NCBI GenBank assembly: GCA_013397435.1
Contig: VZRG01000165.1
Location: 248,001-312,000, forward strand
Origin: Erythrocercus mccallii
Lineage: Eukaryota > Chordata > Aves > Passeriformes > Dicruridae
Reading direction: 5' to 3'
Length of the DNA stretch: 64,000 bases
Position numbers and translations under genes: made by a program
Part shown: piece by piece, positions 25,051 through 37,899 of the stretch
How positions within the stretch are numbered: the stretch's first letter is position 1
Layout of the letters: each line of letters opens with the position of its first letter
The notes under the pieces: generated by a model
Told to the model about the DNA's origin: nothing
Database searches by the model: none
Seen by the model: only the letters and a program-made list of their open reading frames with translations

Positions 25051-26995
25051 GTTCCAAATGTGATAGCTGGCATCAGTTCCTACTTATATACTGACTGGAT
25101 TATTTTTCCAGAGAAGGTTATTGGTTTTCTTTTCAATGAATATCACCTTCCCCATGAACACCTGAATGCAGCACGCTACTGCCCCTAAGAAAGAAAACCT
25201 AGTTTGGGTGATATTCCATGAATGCCAGGGTATTGTCCACAGCTCCTAAAGTCTCAACAGAAACATTCAAATAATATACACCAGACACTGGACCCTAACT
25301 GAGCAAAACACTAATTTTTCTTGTTTAAGGTCATCGTAAAAACAAATTCATGGGTCTTTCTTGACTGAAGTGCTATAGAAATGGTATAACCACTTTATTC
25401 TTCAGACTAGGCACCCTAATACCCCTTGTAAACTTAGCCTACTTATAAGGGCAAATTCTGGCATTTGATATTTTTGCTAATTATTTCCCTGTTAAAATGA
25501 TAAAATGAAAAATATCGTCTTATTAAAAAGGTAAGTTCATATGTTGGAAAAAATGACTATGTGAAATATGAGCAATGACAAACTTGAGAAGTGGTCTCAC
25601 AATGTGGCTATTAACATATGGTACCCTTGGCAGCATAAGCGGTCATTTAATGAAGTCCATTGTAGGTGGCACATGTAACTTATGCTTTAACTTTTGTAAA
25701 CAGCACCTACTTGCTATGGCTTGAGGATCTGTATAAATCATTAAACAAATATATCCAACAATTTATACAAAATCAAGAAGCAGGAAATCTCCATTTCCAT
25801 ATTTAAATCTGCCTGTATATACATCATTATTTTATTAACTTCCCAATAGATGCCCTCTATCTGCATACTGTATTGACAACAGTTGGCTTTTTTTTAGCCT
25901 ATGCTTATAGAATTTTTTATAGAAGTGTGGAAGCATAAGTTATACTGGGGCTTGTAACCTTTCTTTAAGTAATCAAGTCAAGAGGGGTCCATGGCCAGAT
26001 TAATAAAATGGCTACTTATAAGGAAATGAGCTATGGATCCAAGTCACCATCAAATCAAGAATTACAGAACAAGCAGACACAACCTTTCCAAGCTCACATC
26101 AGGCCTATTCCAGAAACTGAACACAACAGTCCTAAAAAGGCTCTAGCACAGTCTTTAAACTTAACGTGAGTAATCACATTAACATCAGTTGAACTTCTCT
26201 TGTGCTTAAATACATATAAGTCTTGTATTGGTATCTAAATTCATATGGTTAGACTTTTATGGAATACAGAAACTGCAGAGTGCATAAGTCTAAAAAAATG
26301 TACTTCTATCATTGATTTTACACCCAAACAGTTCAGAGTTCTAATAAAAGGCACACAGAATAATGGTATAAAATTATTCTTATCCCTTATTCTCAGAAGC
26401 ATCAGTCAATGAGAAGAAAAGACTATAGCCTATCCATATTTAATTATAAAGAAGGTTTCTCTCTGATTAATTGAATCATTAAACATGCACAGATACATTT
26501 CATGGTATTAAATATTAGTTACCTTCCAGTATATTAAGAAGTAAAAATCTGAGTGGATTAAATGGGAAGAATTATTCTTAGAGTACATCTTGCAGTGCAT
26601 ACCACCCCTCACTTGTTTCCCAGGAAACCAAAAGAAGCGTAGACATTTCACACAGAACAAGAAAATGCGCATAGGCTGCAGAACAACTGGCAAAAAATCT
26701 TGACTTCTTTTAAATTAATTTATGTTTTTAGCAATTGTACTGTTTATTCTAGCCTTTACAAAAGAACAATTTCAGCACCACTCATAATCTGGTGCTGGCA
26801 GTTAGTGTCTCCATTAAAAGTACAATAAAACCACTACTTTAGGCATTAGGAGATATGGAAAAACATATCGAACCAAAATATTTGCAGCCTATGTTTACAA
26901 TAACAAAGGATTTATCGAAACATTTTTATCCAAGAACCCACGTTTTAACTGGTAAGTATGTTGGCAAATGCTATGCCTCAGTTCATAGGTTTGTT

Positions 26996-27025
26996 TATAT
27001 ATATATATATATACACACACACACA
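26996..27025. repeat. (TA)n(CA)n compound dinucleotide repeat
   Basis: About nine TA units are followed directly by about six CA units. Confidence 0.9.
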
Positions 27026-28185
27026 ATTTATACCCAGAGAATTTATTTCTGTCCTATAACTTCATTAAAAGAGAGTATAAAGGGGAAGATTAAAAAAAAA
27101 AAAGGAAATTAAGTGTCACTCAAAGAAATGACAAGGCTGAGACAATAGTTTGGAGCAGAGGCTTTAAACTGCCATGCTGTGCCTTTCACAGCTGCCTACA
27201 CTTCATGTCATTAATAACCAGTAAATAAGATCTGCAGGTGGGCATATAGGACACCCTGAGCCAAGAAGCTGTAGCTAGGGCTTCTGTCTCTAAGATGGGT
27301 GGCCAGGCTCATTTGCACAAGGCTGCTGATGTTTCCATACAGAAGTGTAACCCTACTTAGCATAGCTTCAGGGAAGCTGCTACAATAGGGAGAATGCTAA
27401 TTACTGTAACCAACTGGCAATGATGCATCCAAAATTAAATGGCCTGTGACTGAGCAGATGAACAATTTTTATAGCCCTAAGTTCAGGGAACATGGATATT
27501 CTGTCAAATTAACCAACAGTCTATTTGGTCTTAATAGGTAAATTGAAGTATTTTAAAACACATTTAGATGTGCTATTAAATTATCAGTTATTAAGTGCAG
27601 TTCTCCTTTCAGCTAAAAGGTGTACAATTTGAATCTAAAATACCTGTAGTCTATTACATTAAAAAAATGAAAATACACAACCAACAAAACAAAAATAAAC
27701 CTACATTTTATAGCCCTTGTAAGCTTAATTTTCAGATGAAACTGCAACAGTGCCTCTGCTCCTATTCTTAGTTCCTGTTCATCTCTTTGTACTTAGGAAA
27801 AATCCCACTGAAGTCAGTAGCAGCTCTGAGCACAGAGGTCTTCAGGTACAGACACTGGAGGCTGCCTCCTCAGTCTTCAATTTCAATGAAAGCTGGGATT
27901 TTTATTTTTTTTCAGGAGAATATTGTAAGATCAAAGTTCTTACTTGACTTCCTACAATGAACGTTTACAAGTAAATCAAAACCAAGGCCAGATATAAATA
28001 GTCCTTGATTTTTCCTCATTGCACTTAGCAAATTAATTACCCATATATTTCAGCAGAGATGATACAGCAGCCCAGCTTTCCTACAAGGACTTTAAACAAA
28101 TTCATGTATTCCTCAACTAACTTCATTATACTCTTTAAAGTTGCCAAAGATCCTTCTCTGAATACTAGAAAATACTTGATAAAAT

Positions 28186-28208
28186 GGGGGGGCGGGGGGG
28201 GGGGAGGA
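28186..28208 (+). repeat. Poly-G tract
   Basis: A run of seven G, one C, then twelve G, followed by AGG. On the plus strand it could form a G-quadruplex; it may also be a site of length or base-call error. Confidence 0.9.
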
Positions 28209-29439
28209 AGGTGAATAAACTATATACAAAAAAGTTCCAAAAGACTGATTTTATTGCCAGAGTACAATACTTTTCAAATGATATTTTGTAGCAAGTAAGA
28301 CTCACAAAGAAAACTACTGGTGTAGTATATCTGGCAAAATGGTTCATTTATAGATTTGTCAGTAAACAAGACTCTGCTCCATTTCAGGAAAACAGAATTG
28401 TAAGCAAGTCTGCTTTAGTGTCCCACCAGAAAATAAACAGCTGGATCTAAAACCCTCTGCATTTAGGATATGATTACAGAAATGTCCCTGAAATCAAGAT
28501 CTTTAGTTAGTGGTCAGACTTCGCTTTTTTTGCCAAACAAATTGAAACAGATGTTTCTTCACCCAGCTTTCTAATACCAAAGTGTGAGATTCACCTTGTC
28601 AGCCCTAAGACAAAACTACGTCTGGCCAACTCACTCTAGCAATTCTTCATAGACCCTAGATTAAAACTAGGCACTTGTAGATACAATTCATCAAATTTAT
28701 TTTGGACGTTTATCTGAAGATGTGATGTCTCATATCCTAGAAAGCTCTGTTTCTTGGCAGTGACTCCCAGATGTGGTTGGTGAGATCTGCTCATATGTAG
28801 ATACCGACATGTTTTTGTTGGGTGAAGAGGAATCTAAAAAAAATTCTTATTTTTCAGACAGCCAAGAGGGAAGTTGTGCAACCTGCATGGCAAAGGCTCT
28901 TTATGGGCTCCTTGAAGAGAGCACACACACCAAGGGAGCCCCCTCTCAAAGCTGCCAGGACACCACCACCTCCTTCACCCCCATGAGAACAGAGGGGTAG
29001 GGAGAGCTGCAGGGATGAGCTGCAAGGAACAAAGCTGGCAAGAACAGCTGCAGCCATCGCTCAAGCCAAAATTGATGGATATTGATAACATCATCACAGT
29101 ATCTCTGCAGTTTTCTCACTGGCCTCTCACTTTGCCTATTCATTGTTCATTCCAATTACTTCTCTCTTTACTCTTCTGTTTCTCCATTTCCTTCCTAACA
29201 TAACACCCCTGGACAGATTTGAAAAACAATAGCACAAAGCTTATAAAACTGCAGCAGTTTTGGATAGATGTTACAACCTTTCCTCCCTTCTTCTCTTCTA
29301 AATTTAAGATCTGGACAGCAGCCTCTTTCTTGACTATGTTTTTCCTGAAACTTGCCTCAGAGGATAAGTCTACATTTACCTGAACTGTGGTGTCCCAGGA
29401 GCACTATGAAGTCACTGAAGTCACATCTGACAAGCAATT

Positions 29440-29513
29440 AAAAATAAAATACTAAATAAAATAAAATACTAAAATACTAAATATTAAATACTAAAATAAT
29501 AAAATACTAAAAA
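29440..29513. repeat. A-rich imperfect (AAATACTA)n repeat
   Basis: Irregular tandem copies of AAATACTAAAATA-like units, about 70 bases. Confidence 0.8.
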
Positions 29514-29799
29514 CAGGGTGGGAGATTTCTGTTTTAATCCAGTGACATTACAATGACAGACAAGAAGAAAAATTACTTGAATATTGAACATCTTTGCTAA
29601 ACATTCTTGCAATAAAGAGATGGAGAAACTGGGATTACAGATTTCAGATGTAGGTCAAGAAGGAAAGATCTGGGACTGATTTGCCTCTATGGTATTTTTT
29701 ATATCTTTCTGGCAAATGCCTGGTCTTACAAGGAGCCATGTACAATGCCCTGGCTGCCACTTCACTTGAGAGACCTCTGATTTTGAGCCAAGAATAACC

Positions 29800-29818
29800 A
29801 TATATATATATATATATA
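29800..29818. repeat. (TA)n dinucleotide repeat
   Basis: Nine perfect TA units. Confidence 0.85.
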
Positions 29819-32800
29819 AATAAAATCCAAATTTACCTTTTTACATTTTTAACAAGAAAGGTTTTCAAATATCAGATGAATTTAATCAATTCAATCCAAT
29901 TAATGCAAAATGGAAAGAAACGTATCTACTGCATATACTCACAGAAAAAGCATTGTTTTTCTCTTACATTATTCTGAAGTTTAAAGAATTTCATTAAAAT
30001 ACACAGATTTGCATAATCTGGACTAAAAGAATGCCACACATTTAGGGAAAGATTAAATTTTTCAAAAATAAGCATTTTCATAAGCTAGTACCTTATATTC
30101 AACTACCATATTCATTCTCAGAAGTGCTAAAGTTGTTGAGCGGTGAATTAGTGACACAATACTTCAGTGGGAAAACACCAATTAGGCCATTTTGCAGGTG
30201 TCTGCAGCAAAAAGCCAGGAAGAGTTGGGGCACTATTACAATTATCTCTCTCTATTGCTTTGCAGCTTTTCTTTTTCTTTTGTTTTTCTGCTGGGAAAGA
30301 TTGTCTGGGATTACCGAACTCGGTACAACGTAAAATTCACAGTAGCATCTGTCAAACCACTAGATGAACTGGATAACCTGGATAACCTGGTTCCAGCCAT
30401 CACACTATTGTAAAGAACTGGTCAGAGGGTGATATATTTACCGGATCTCCTTGGCATCCCTCCTGTTTGAAGATGTTAGCTGCAACTGGCCTCAGAATCC
30501 ACCTCTGATTACACAATACAGAGAACAGACAAGGCTTTTTTAAGGTTAGAGCTAAAGCAATTCAACATGTCCCCAACTGTATACCCTTGCTATCATTTCT
30601 CTGCTGGAAATGACTGTGCCATAGCAGACAATGCCCTTCTAGATTTGCCATAGTGCAGAACAAACAAATTATGTCCAACATGTTCATAGTCATGGATAAT
30701 GTTCATGTTCATGGATAATGAAAGCAAAAAATTAGTCTGACTTTGCAGCAAACAGATAAGAACAGAAGTAGCAAACAGCTCAGAGGTGAAAATATCTTAA
30801 ATCTTCACAGCTATTTGTAAAACAAATGGGTTATCTGAATGCCCTCTGCACATGTTTCTGACATGATCCTTACAGGCTGACTTTTCTGAAAGTGCAGAAA
30901 AGCACTGTGTGTGTCAGATTTAAAGGAAGGGATCTCATAACTTGCTGCAGTGTGATTTAATTTTTTATGGTAAATGAGTGGTATATTTGATTGGGGAATA
31001 GGACTCTGGAAATTACATCAGCTTTCTGCAACTTTAGATAAATGGATAGTCACAAAAATGATCCATTCTCCATCATCAAAAATAAGGAATGCTAACAGAG
31101 TTCTGCATGACTCCGTACTGATGCTGAGGAGCACACCAGGACACTCTGCTGCTCATGATTTGAAGCTGTATTTCAGAGCCTCTCAGAAGAGCTGTGCCAG
31201 AATAAATAAGAGTTTTGGAGTGACAACAATGGGCAACTAGTTTTGATGTCAGACATTAAAGATGAATCATAGAATTTTTCAGAGCTGTAAAAGATAACAG
31301 TCGCTACATGATCCCATTACTCCAAAGTCCTCAGACAAGCGAGATTTTAGGGAATGTTGACTTTGACATGCTTTTTCTACCAGAGCATAGGACAAAGAAC
31401 CAAATGTACTGCAGAAGCCAACCAAGAAATTTGTCATTCTCAGTGTGAAGTACAGCATTCAAAGTAAAATACAAAGTATGGGGTAGAAAAGGATGCATCC
31501 TGTGTGGGGAATGCTTCAGGTCACTCTTCAGATGTGTGCTCTTACCCTTGATATGTCCATATATCCATTTCTTGAACTACAAGATCAAGCATAACCACAA
31601 ACACACACACACAAAAAGATAATTAATTGTCAAGGTGGAGATTATCAGGTATAATTGGATCAGAAATGTTAATAAAGATTGCTTGCATTGCTTCAGCAGT
31701 GCTTCAGGCATGATGAACATGCTGTGAGAGGGACTGAGTTTTCTCCAAATGCTCGGGATCAAAGAATCTTTCCTCTTCCTTGCAGCATCTCACTTCAAAA
31801 ATTCCTAGAATTTCTGTTTACAGACACAACTTCTGCAAAAGTACGTACTGGATTTTTTCCTAGGCAGAAGAGAGGCAGTAACAGGCCCTGCAGGAGCACT
31901 CCTAGATACCCTCACCATCTTAGAATGAGTCATAAGGTCATGTATGACCTCCATCACAGGGACTGCAGCAAGGCGGGGGACATTCAACCAATGTACCCAC
32001 AAACACCTCTCACGAGGCTTGTGGGATGTCTGGCAGAGGCCAAGGGGCAGCCAAGTGCTGTATGACAATCAGGAAGACACCATCATCTGTGATGGACCAC
32101 CAGGAATCAGGACATGGCCACTAACTGTGGGAAGAGAAACAGAGCCCTCTTTGCTCCTCTCAGAAAAATCCACACTCAGTCACAAATTACTCCTACGTGG
32201 GACGGGTGGCGCGTATCCTCCACATGAAGAGGTTTTTGGGCGACAGATGCTAGTCAGGAGACCCTACAGGATGACCCATGCGCACTCAGGACTTTTCAGG
32301 AGGAGGTGACAAACCTGCCAAAAGGTGGCACAATGTGCAGTGGCTGCACAATTGGCTGGTTGCTCCAATTAAATTTTAATACAACTTTTAAAAATAATTT
32401 CAGTGTAAACCACAATGTATGTGAGTGATCCTAAATTAATAAAAAACTATCTTTCGAGAATGAAGAATAAATGTAATCTGAGATCAATATTTATGAAGCT
32501 GTGATTAATTGACTGATGACCAAATGATTACAAACTTCTGTCTGAGGCAGCTACTCAAATGTATTAGCTTTGACAAAAAAAATTTAAAAAAATACAAACT
32601 GGGTCAATGAAGAAATGCATTCCTAATCAATTTTTAATAGCACTTAAGATTTTATGATTTTTTAAACTTTCCTTTTAATAATTAATCAGAAAAATGAATC
32701 TAATTTAAACAAGGTGGTGTAAGGTGTTCTGTATCTGTTTGATGGTGTTCTTAATGAAGAAATTCAATTAGGGCTGACTTTTCACTATAAATCTCTGGTT

Positions 32801-32931
32801 TTAAGGAATGCTCTGATTGGCTGGTAAACATTTGAGACTGGGAGAATAATGGAGGTGAACCACACTGCTCAGCACAATCTACTCATTAAGATTTTACACT
32901 GTTAATTCCAGCCTCTCCTTGCTTAACAGAA

Positions 32932-33139
32932 NNNNNNNNNNNNNNNNNNNNNNNNNNNNNNNNNNNNNNNNNNNNNNNNNNNNNNNNNNNNNNNNNNNNN
33001 NNNNNNNNNNNNNNNNNNNNNNNNNNNNNNNNNNNNNNNNNNNNNNNNNNNNNNNNNNNNNNNNNNNNNNNNNNNNNNNNNNNNNNNNNNNNNNNNNNNN
33101 NNNNNNNNNNNNNNNNNNNNNNNNNNNNNNNNNNNNNNN
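32932..33139. other. Assembly gap (208 N)
   Basis: Undetermined bases directly abutting a GGGAA pentanucleotide repeat; the missing sequence is probably repeat-rich. Confidence 0.99.
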
Positions 33140-33176
33140 GGGAAGGGAAGGGAAGGGAAGGGAAGGGAAGGGAAGG
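33140..33176. repeat. (GGGAA)n pentanucleotide microsatellite
   Basis: About seven perfect GGGAA units remain at the right edge of the 208-base gap; the array presumably extends into it. Confidence 0.95.
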
Positions 33177-36100
33177 CCATGATTTCTGTAATCTCTGTAA
33201 CTTTATCAAGCTTTTCTGATGTTTGGCAGTGTTTTGCCTCATTCTTCACTACCTCCTGGGGGACAGATCCTCTGCTGGTAGCAGGCACCACAAAGTGTTC
33301 TGAAAAGCCTTCATAATTACAATTTAAATCAAGGCCTGTTGCATCAAACCATTTAACACTTGAGCAATGCCAGGCAAGTTAGCAACCAAAACTTTCAGAA
33401 TAATGGCCCAAATTTGAAGATACTCCCTGCAGAACCAGTCTCGTAAGTCAGTTAAATCTATGCAGACAGGTTAGCGAGAGACCTTCTGTGCATAAAAGGT
33501 AGCTAAAATCCACCCCTCTTCACTGTTATATTGCTTATTTCACAAAGGCTCTGTATATATTAGCAAATAAAATAAGCAAATTAGATGAAAAAGTCTGTTT
33601 ATCCATACCTCTCAATCAGCACCCCACCTGGTACATCTGTGGCTCACTGCAAGCAGCCTTCATCCAGACAGTCTCCTGTCTGGTGAGAAGTCCTTGGAGA
33701 CATCCTTAGGCTGAGATATACAAGTGTGATAGAGAGTGCCTGTACAGCACAATACTTGTGGAGCTCCTCCCTGCCCTCAGATGTCATTCTAGTATAATAC
33801 AGTTTGTTTAGATAAAACATCTGAACAAGGGCCTAAAGGGAAATAAGCCTCTTGCATGACCCGCAAAAAGAAAGAAGGGCACAGCCTAGTGTCCTAAGTA
33901 TGAAAGCTGCATCGACTTCAGGCATAACCCAGCATTATCTATTTACTTGTTTGGCTCCTTGCTGACAAATCAAGAAAAATGGAAAACATCAGAAGTACAA
34001 GATCAAAAAATCTAAAAGAGATCATGAAGAATGGGGATTTTCTTACTGAACTTTGGATGCCTAGGAGCAAGATGTCTACATCTGAGCTAGTCTCTTTGAA
34101 TTTCTTTGTGGGTCATGGAACCTGAGAGCAGAAATATTCTTCTTTAAGAGGATAAAGTTACAGTGGTTAAACTCAAAATGAAAACTTTATCTTTAAAAGT
34201 GATTTGTCATCTTTTGCTATTTCTTGTGAAGAAGACTAACTGCACCAAGCTTCCACAAGACTGTCAATCTCAAATATTATTAAATCAACAAAGTTATTCT
34301 CCTTCTCTGTCCCACTTCTCTTACCTAATGGCCAGAGATTAATCTTTTAGCCTCTAGCATTCATTTTGTTTCCTTTCTGGAAATACCAATTTTTTTTCAC
34401 AGCCAACCCCCAAAACACTGTTTTAAAGAAAGAGATGAAATTTGCTTACACTTTAAAATGAAAGCCACATGGGAACTCCTAAAGAGCAGGTGGCAAGAGC
34501 AGTCTACAGTCCTCAGGCAGCATAAACAGGGGTATCTGAGAGCTACCTATTTCCAGTGAATGGCCTCTGAATGGCAGCTGGTGAATCCTCGACATGGTGT
34601 CTCACCACAGGAGCCAGTGAGGCCACCACTCCGCAGGGCTCCTCAACAGTAAAATCCTGAGCAGGGGGAACCTGTTTTCACTCTTTAATGACCACAGGTC
34701 TGAATTAGGCATCTAGAATCCAATGCTTCTTCTCAGTTTTAGACAAATTTCACTCTATATTCCCCTAAATCATACAAAACTCCCTTTTATAAAAGCTGAA
34801 GATCCATCCAGTCTTGTTACTGAAGAGAAAGCTCTTCAAAGCCAACCTTCAGACTTCACTGTTGCAGAAGTGGCCACTGAGGGTGGATTGTTTGGTTTAT
34901 ATCTACTAGTGGTTTATATCTACTAGTGTTGGTACAAAAAATGATCTTTAGGTTAGGTTTTCAAGGCATAAAGTCCCACATCCAAATATATATACATATA
35001 TTCAAATTATTGGAAGCTAATCAGCCAAGAAGACAGACATTTCATACCTTCACCTGCTCCTTCCTCTCTCTGCACACTGCTGGGAAACATGCATAGATCC
35101 AAAATATAGGAATTTATGTACTGTAAGCCAAAAATATAGTAACTTTATTAATCTTTATTAATCAAACAATATATATCTCAAGCAGAAAAGACTTAATTGT
35201 CTCAATTTAGTACTCTGACCAGTTTGTCTTGTCCTATATTGGTTCTTTTCAAGCCCTCATCAAAGAACTTTTCACATTTTGTGATAGACGCTATTTTCAT
35301 ATTTTCACTATTAATCCTCTCAGGTTTCTGAGATTTCAGGAGCAGGTAGTGAAGTTGCTGAAGCATTTCACAAATAAAGCCCTAATCCTAGGAGAATCTC
35401 GGCTTTTAACCCATCCTTTCTCTATAGATTTACCAGCAATGGCCAGACTGTTGGAAAATTGCTTGACTGTTTGATCCTTATGCCCCAGTGCCTCAGCAGA
35501 GGCATGCCAGACATTCCAGGAATTTTTTTATCTGTTTCATTCTGGCTCCAGCCCTCTTGCAAAAGTATCCTTCATGCTATGTGGACTATGGTGTTCAATA
35601 GCCTGGACCTGTTAAACATTTGTTACCTCCTGCCTCTATATGGTATTTCTCAGCTCCCCTCAGCTGCAGCAGATTGTTATCCCTCCAGCTCCTTTCCCCT
35701 TGCTCTCTGAGGTCTCTCTTGCAATACTACAGAATTAAGTATTTTCCATACCCCTGAAGAGTTGGTAACACCAACCCATACATTTCAACTAAACCTGAGG
35801 CGCTACTAGATCACAAATAATTTTTTAAGTATTCCTTCACGGATTAGGCATACAACTTCAGCAGAAATCCGCTAAACAAATACATTTAACCTCCTTTAAG
35901 CAGCTTATTCAGAAAAATAAACTCCTTTACAAGTTATTTTTGGTTGAGAGAAAATATATTCATCCCAACAGAGCTTGTTCTCTAACAGGTCACTTTCCAG
36001 TTACATATACTTTTTTGAAGCAGTGGAAGTGATGTCTTTGAAAGGGTTCCTGCTTTATCCCAGATTCATTTAAAAGAATTTCATATGTCAAATGTAAGAT

Positions 36101-37359
36101 GCATTTCCTTGCTTTTGATTTCTCTTTCACGCATTTACCCTTTCTACTCTATATTGTCTACTCACATTTTTTCAATAAAATTCAATATATAAATAAAGCT
36201 AAGACAAATAAATAAGAGGGATTCATTGCATTCTTGTGTAGTTTTCTGGCTGCACAATAAACTCACTCAATGAATTTCAGGCTCCAGTGGTTCTCTTTCA
36301 AGCTTAAAAATCTCAAAAATTTTACATTTCTCTTGAAAAAATTTCTCTGAGCACCATTCTACCTAAGCAGCATGTCAGTGGTACCAAGACTAAAAGAATA
36401 TCCACAAAGTGGATATCCAGTCACTCCAGCCTATATTAATTAATGACATGTGCATTATGTTGGTAAATGGTTCTTTTCTTATTTGACAATAAGTAATTTT
36501 TCCTGAAGTTCACTAAAACATGTTCTAACATGTAAGTACTCCATTTTTTTATCAAGCACATCTTATTCAAACCTGTCTTCTCCTACCCAAGCATTGCATT
36601 ACCGCCAAATCCACTAGGTCTTGTCTATGCTGGAATGTCACTATGGATTAGTTTCCTCACTTTATTTGCTGTGACTTACCTATATCAAATTGAAAGGCAT
36701 CCGTACAACTCTGCTATGTTGGTCTAAGATACTTTCCTTGTTAATCATTGCATCCACAACTTTATGCTTGTTTGAATTAGCTGCTCAGCATTATAAGCAT
36801 TTATCTTGTGGTGCAATGTTAAATCACTCAGGTCTATAATTTTCAGCATGCTGTGGCACATTTACAAGAAACTACAGGAATCCTGGGACTAAGGTCAAGT
36901 GAGCAGACTCCTAAGAGCCTCATATCCCCCCAGCACGCTTCCCAGCTGCTCTCCAGCAGCCCAGAAAGTGCAAAACAAAAGCTCCATGATATGGAGAGTC
37001 AGTGGCACAAGCTGGGCGGCAAATGCAAAATTTTCATCCTTGGATTTGGCCCCTTGGTTTCCATAGATCAGAATCTTCCACATGGCATCATCACATGCAG
37101 CAGCTTGCAGAGCGCGAGTGCTTATCCCAGTCTTCATTTTCTTGTTGCCCCCAAAGCTGCATGGGCTGTGCAAATCCCACCTGAGCTGACCGGCAATGGG
37201 AACCCAGCGGTGATGCCAGGTGTGAGCCTACGGCCAGGCACGGGCTCCTGCAGACGGACTAGAGGTAATGGGGAAGGGGGGCTCATGCCCTGGGACCTTC
37301 CCCTAGAACATGTGCCATGAGAACTTGTTCCCATATCCCAGGACAGTGACTTGTGAGAA
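33177..37359. other. Intergenic, no gene seen
   Basis: AT-rich DNA upstream of the OBI1 promoter-proximal CR1. The open frame at 36853-37320 shows no family resemblance, and a minus-strand frame covers the same bases, so it is not called. Confidence 0.65.
34894..34927. repeat. 17-bp exact tandem duplication
   Basis: The unit GGTTTATATCTACTAGT occurs twice head to tail with no mismatch, indicating a recent slippage or duplication event. Confidence 0.9.
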
Positions 37360-37806
37360 TGAGACCAGAGGCCACCAAGTTGGTCAGAGGGATGGAGCAC
37401 GTCTCCTGAGGCTAAGAAAATTGGGATTGCTCAGGCTAGAAAAGGCTTCAGGGTGACCTAATTGTGGTGTTCCAGTACCTGAAGAGAACTTACAAGACAG
37501 ATGGGGCAAGACTATTTACAAGGGCACCTAGTAACAGGAAAAGGAGGAATAGATTCAAATTGAAAGAGAGTAGGTTTAGATTAGATATCGAATAGTGAGG
37601 CACTGGAACAGATTGTCCAGAGTTGTGGATGCCACAGCTCTGGGAGTGTTCAAGACCAGGCTGGATGGAGCTCTGAGCAACCTCGTCTGGTGAAAGGTGT
37701 CCCTGCCCATGGCACGGGGATTGGACTAAGATGGACTCCCTTCTATCCCGAGCCATTGTATGATCCTGTAATTCTTTAACTCTATAGTTCTATGATTCTG
37801 TGATTC
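37360..37806 (+). mobile_element. CR1 LINE, 5'-truncated, plus strand, just upstream of OBI1
   Basis: GAGACCAGAGGCCACCAAGT and GAGGGATGGAGCACGTCTCC start the CR1 similarity. TACCTGAAGAGAACTTACAA, GGCACTGGAACAGATTGTCC and GGACTAAGATGGACTCCCTT follow, and the tail is TTCTATGATTCTGTGATTC. The tail ends about 100 bases before the OBI1 CpG island. Confidence 0.9.
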
Positions 37807-37899
37807 AGGGCAATTAACAGAATTAAAGCAGCCGTTTATTTAATTCAGCACGATGAAACCTGAGCACAGCATAGGTTTATCAGGGGAAAGGAGATCACC

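Larger units (their letters stand above)
25051..32931. other. Intergenic, about 8 kb, no gene seen
   Basis: AT-rich desert with simple repeats listed separately. About 27120-27660 and 32340-32910 have the look of conserved non-coding DNA. A GC-richer block at 31680-32330 contains two overlapping open frames of about 120 codons that I do not recognise. Confidence 0.6.

Noticed and set aside
31264..31310. GAATCATAGAATTTTTCAGA, CR1-tail-like
   Set aside because: Only the first dozen bases match the CR1 terminus and the rest diverges; too weak to call.
32886..33291. Open frames across the 208-base gap
   Set aside because: Mostly undetermined residues plus GGGAA repeat translation.
36853..37320. 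Plus-strand open frame of 155 codons upstream of OBI1
   Set aside because: No family resemblance, and a minus-strand frame covers the same bases; no evidence of a gene.
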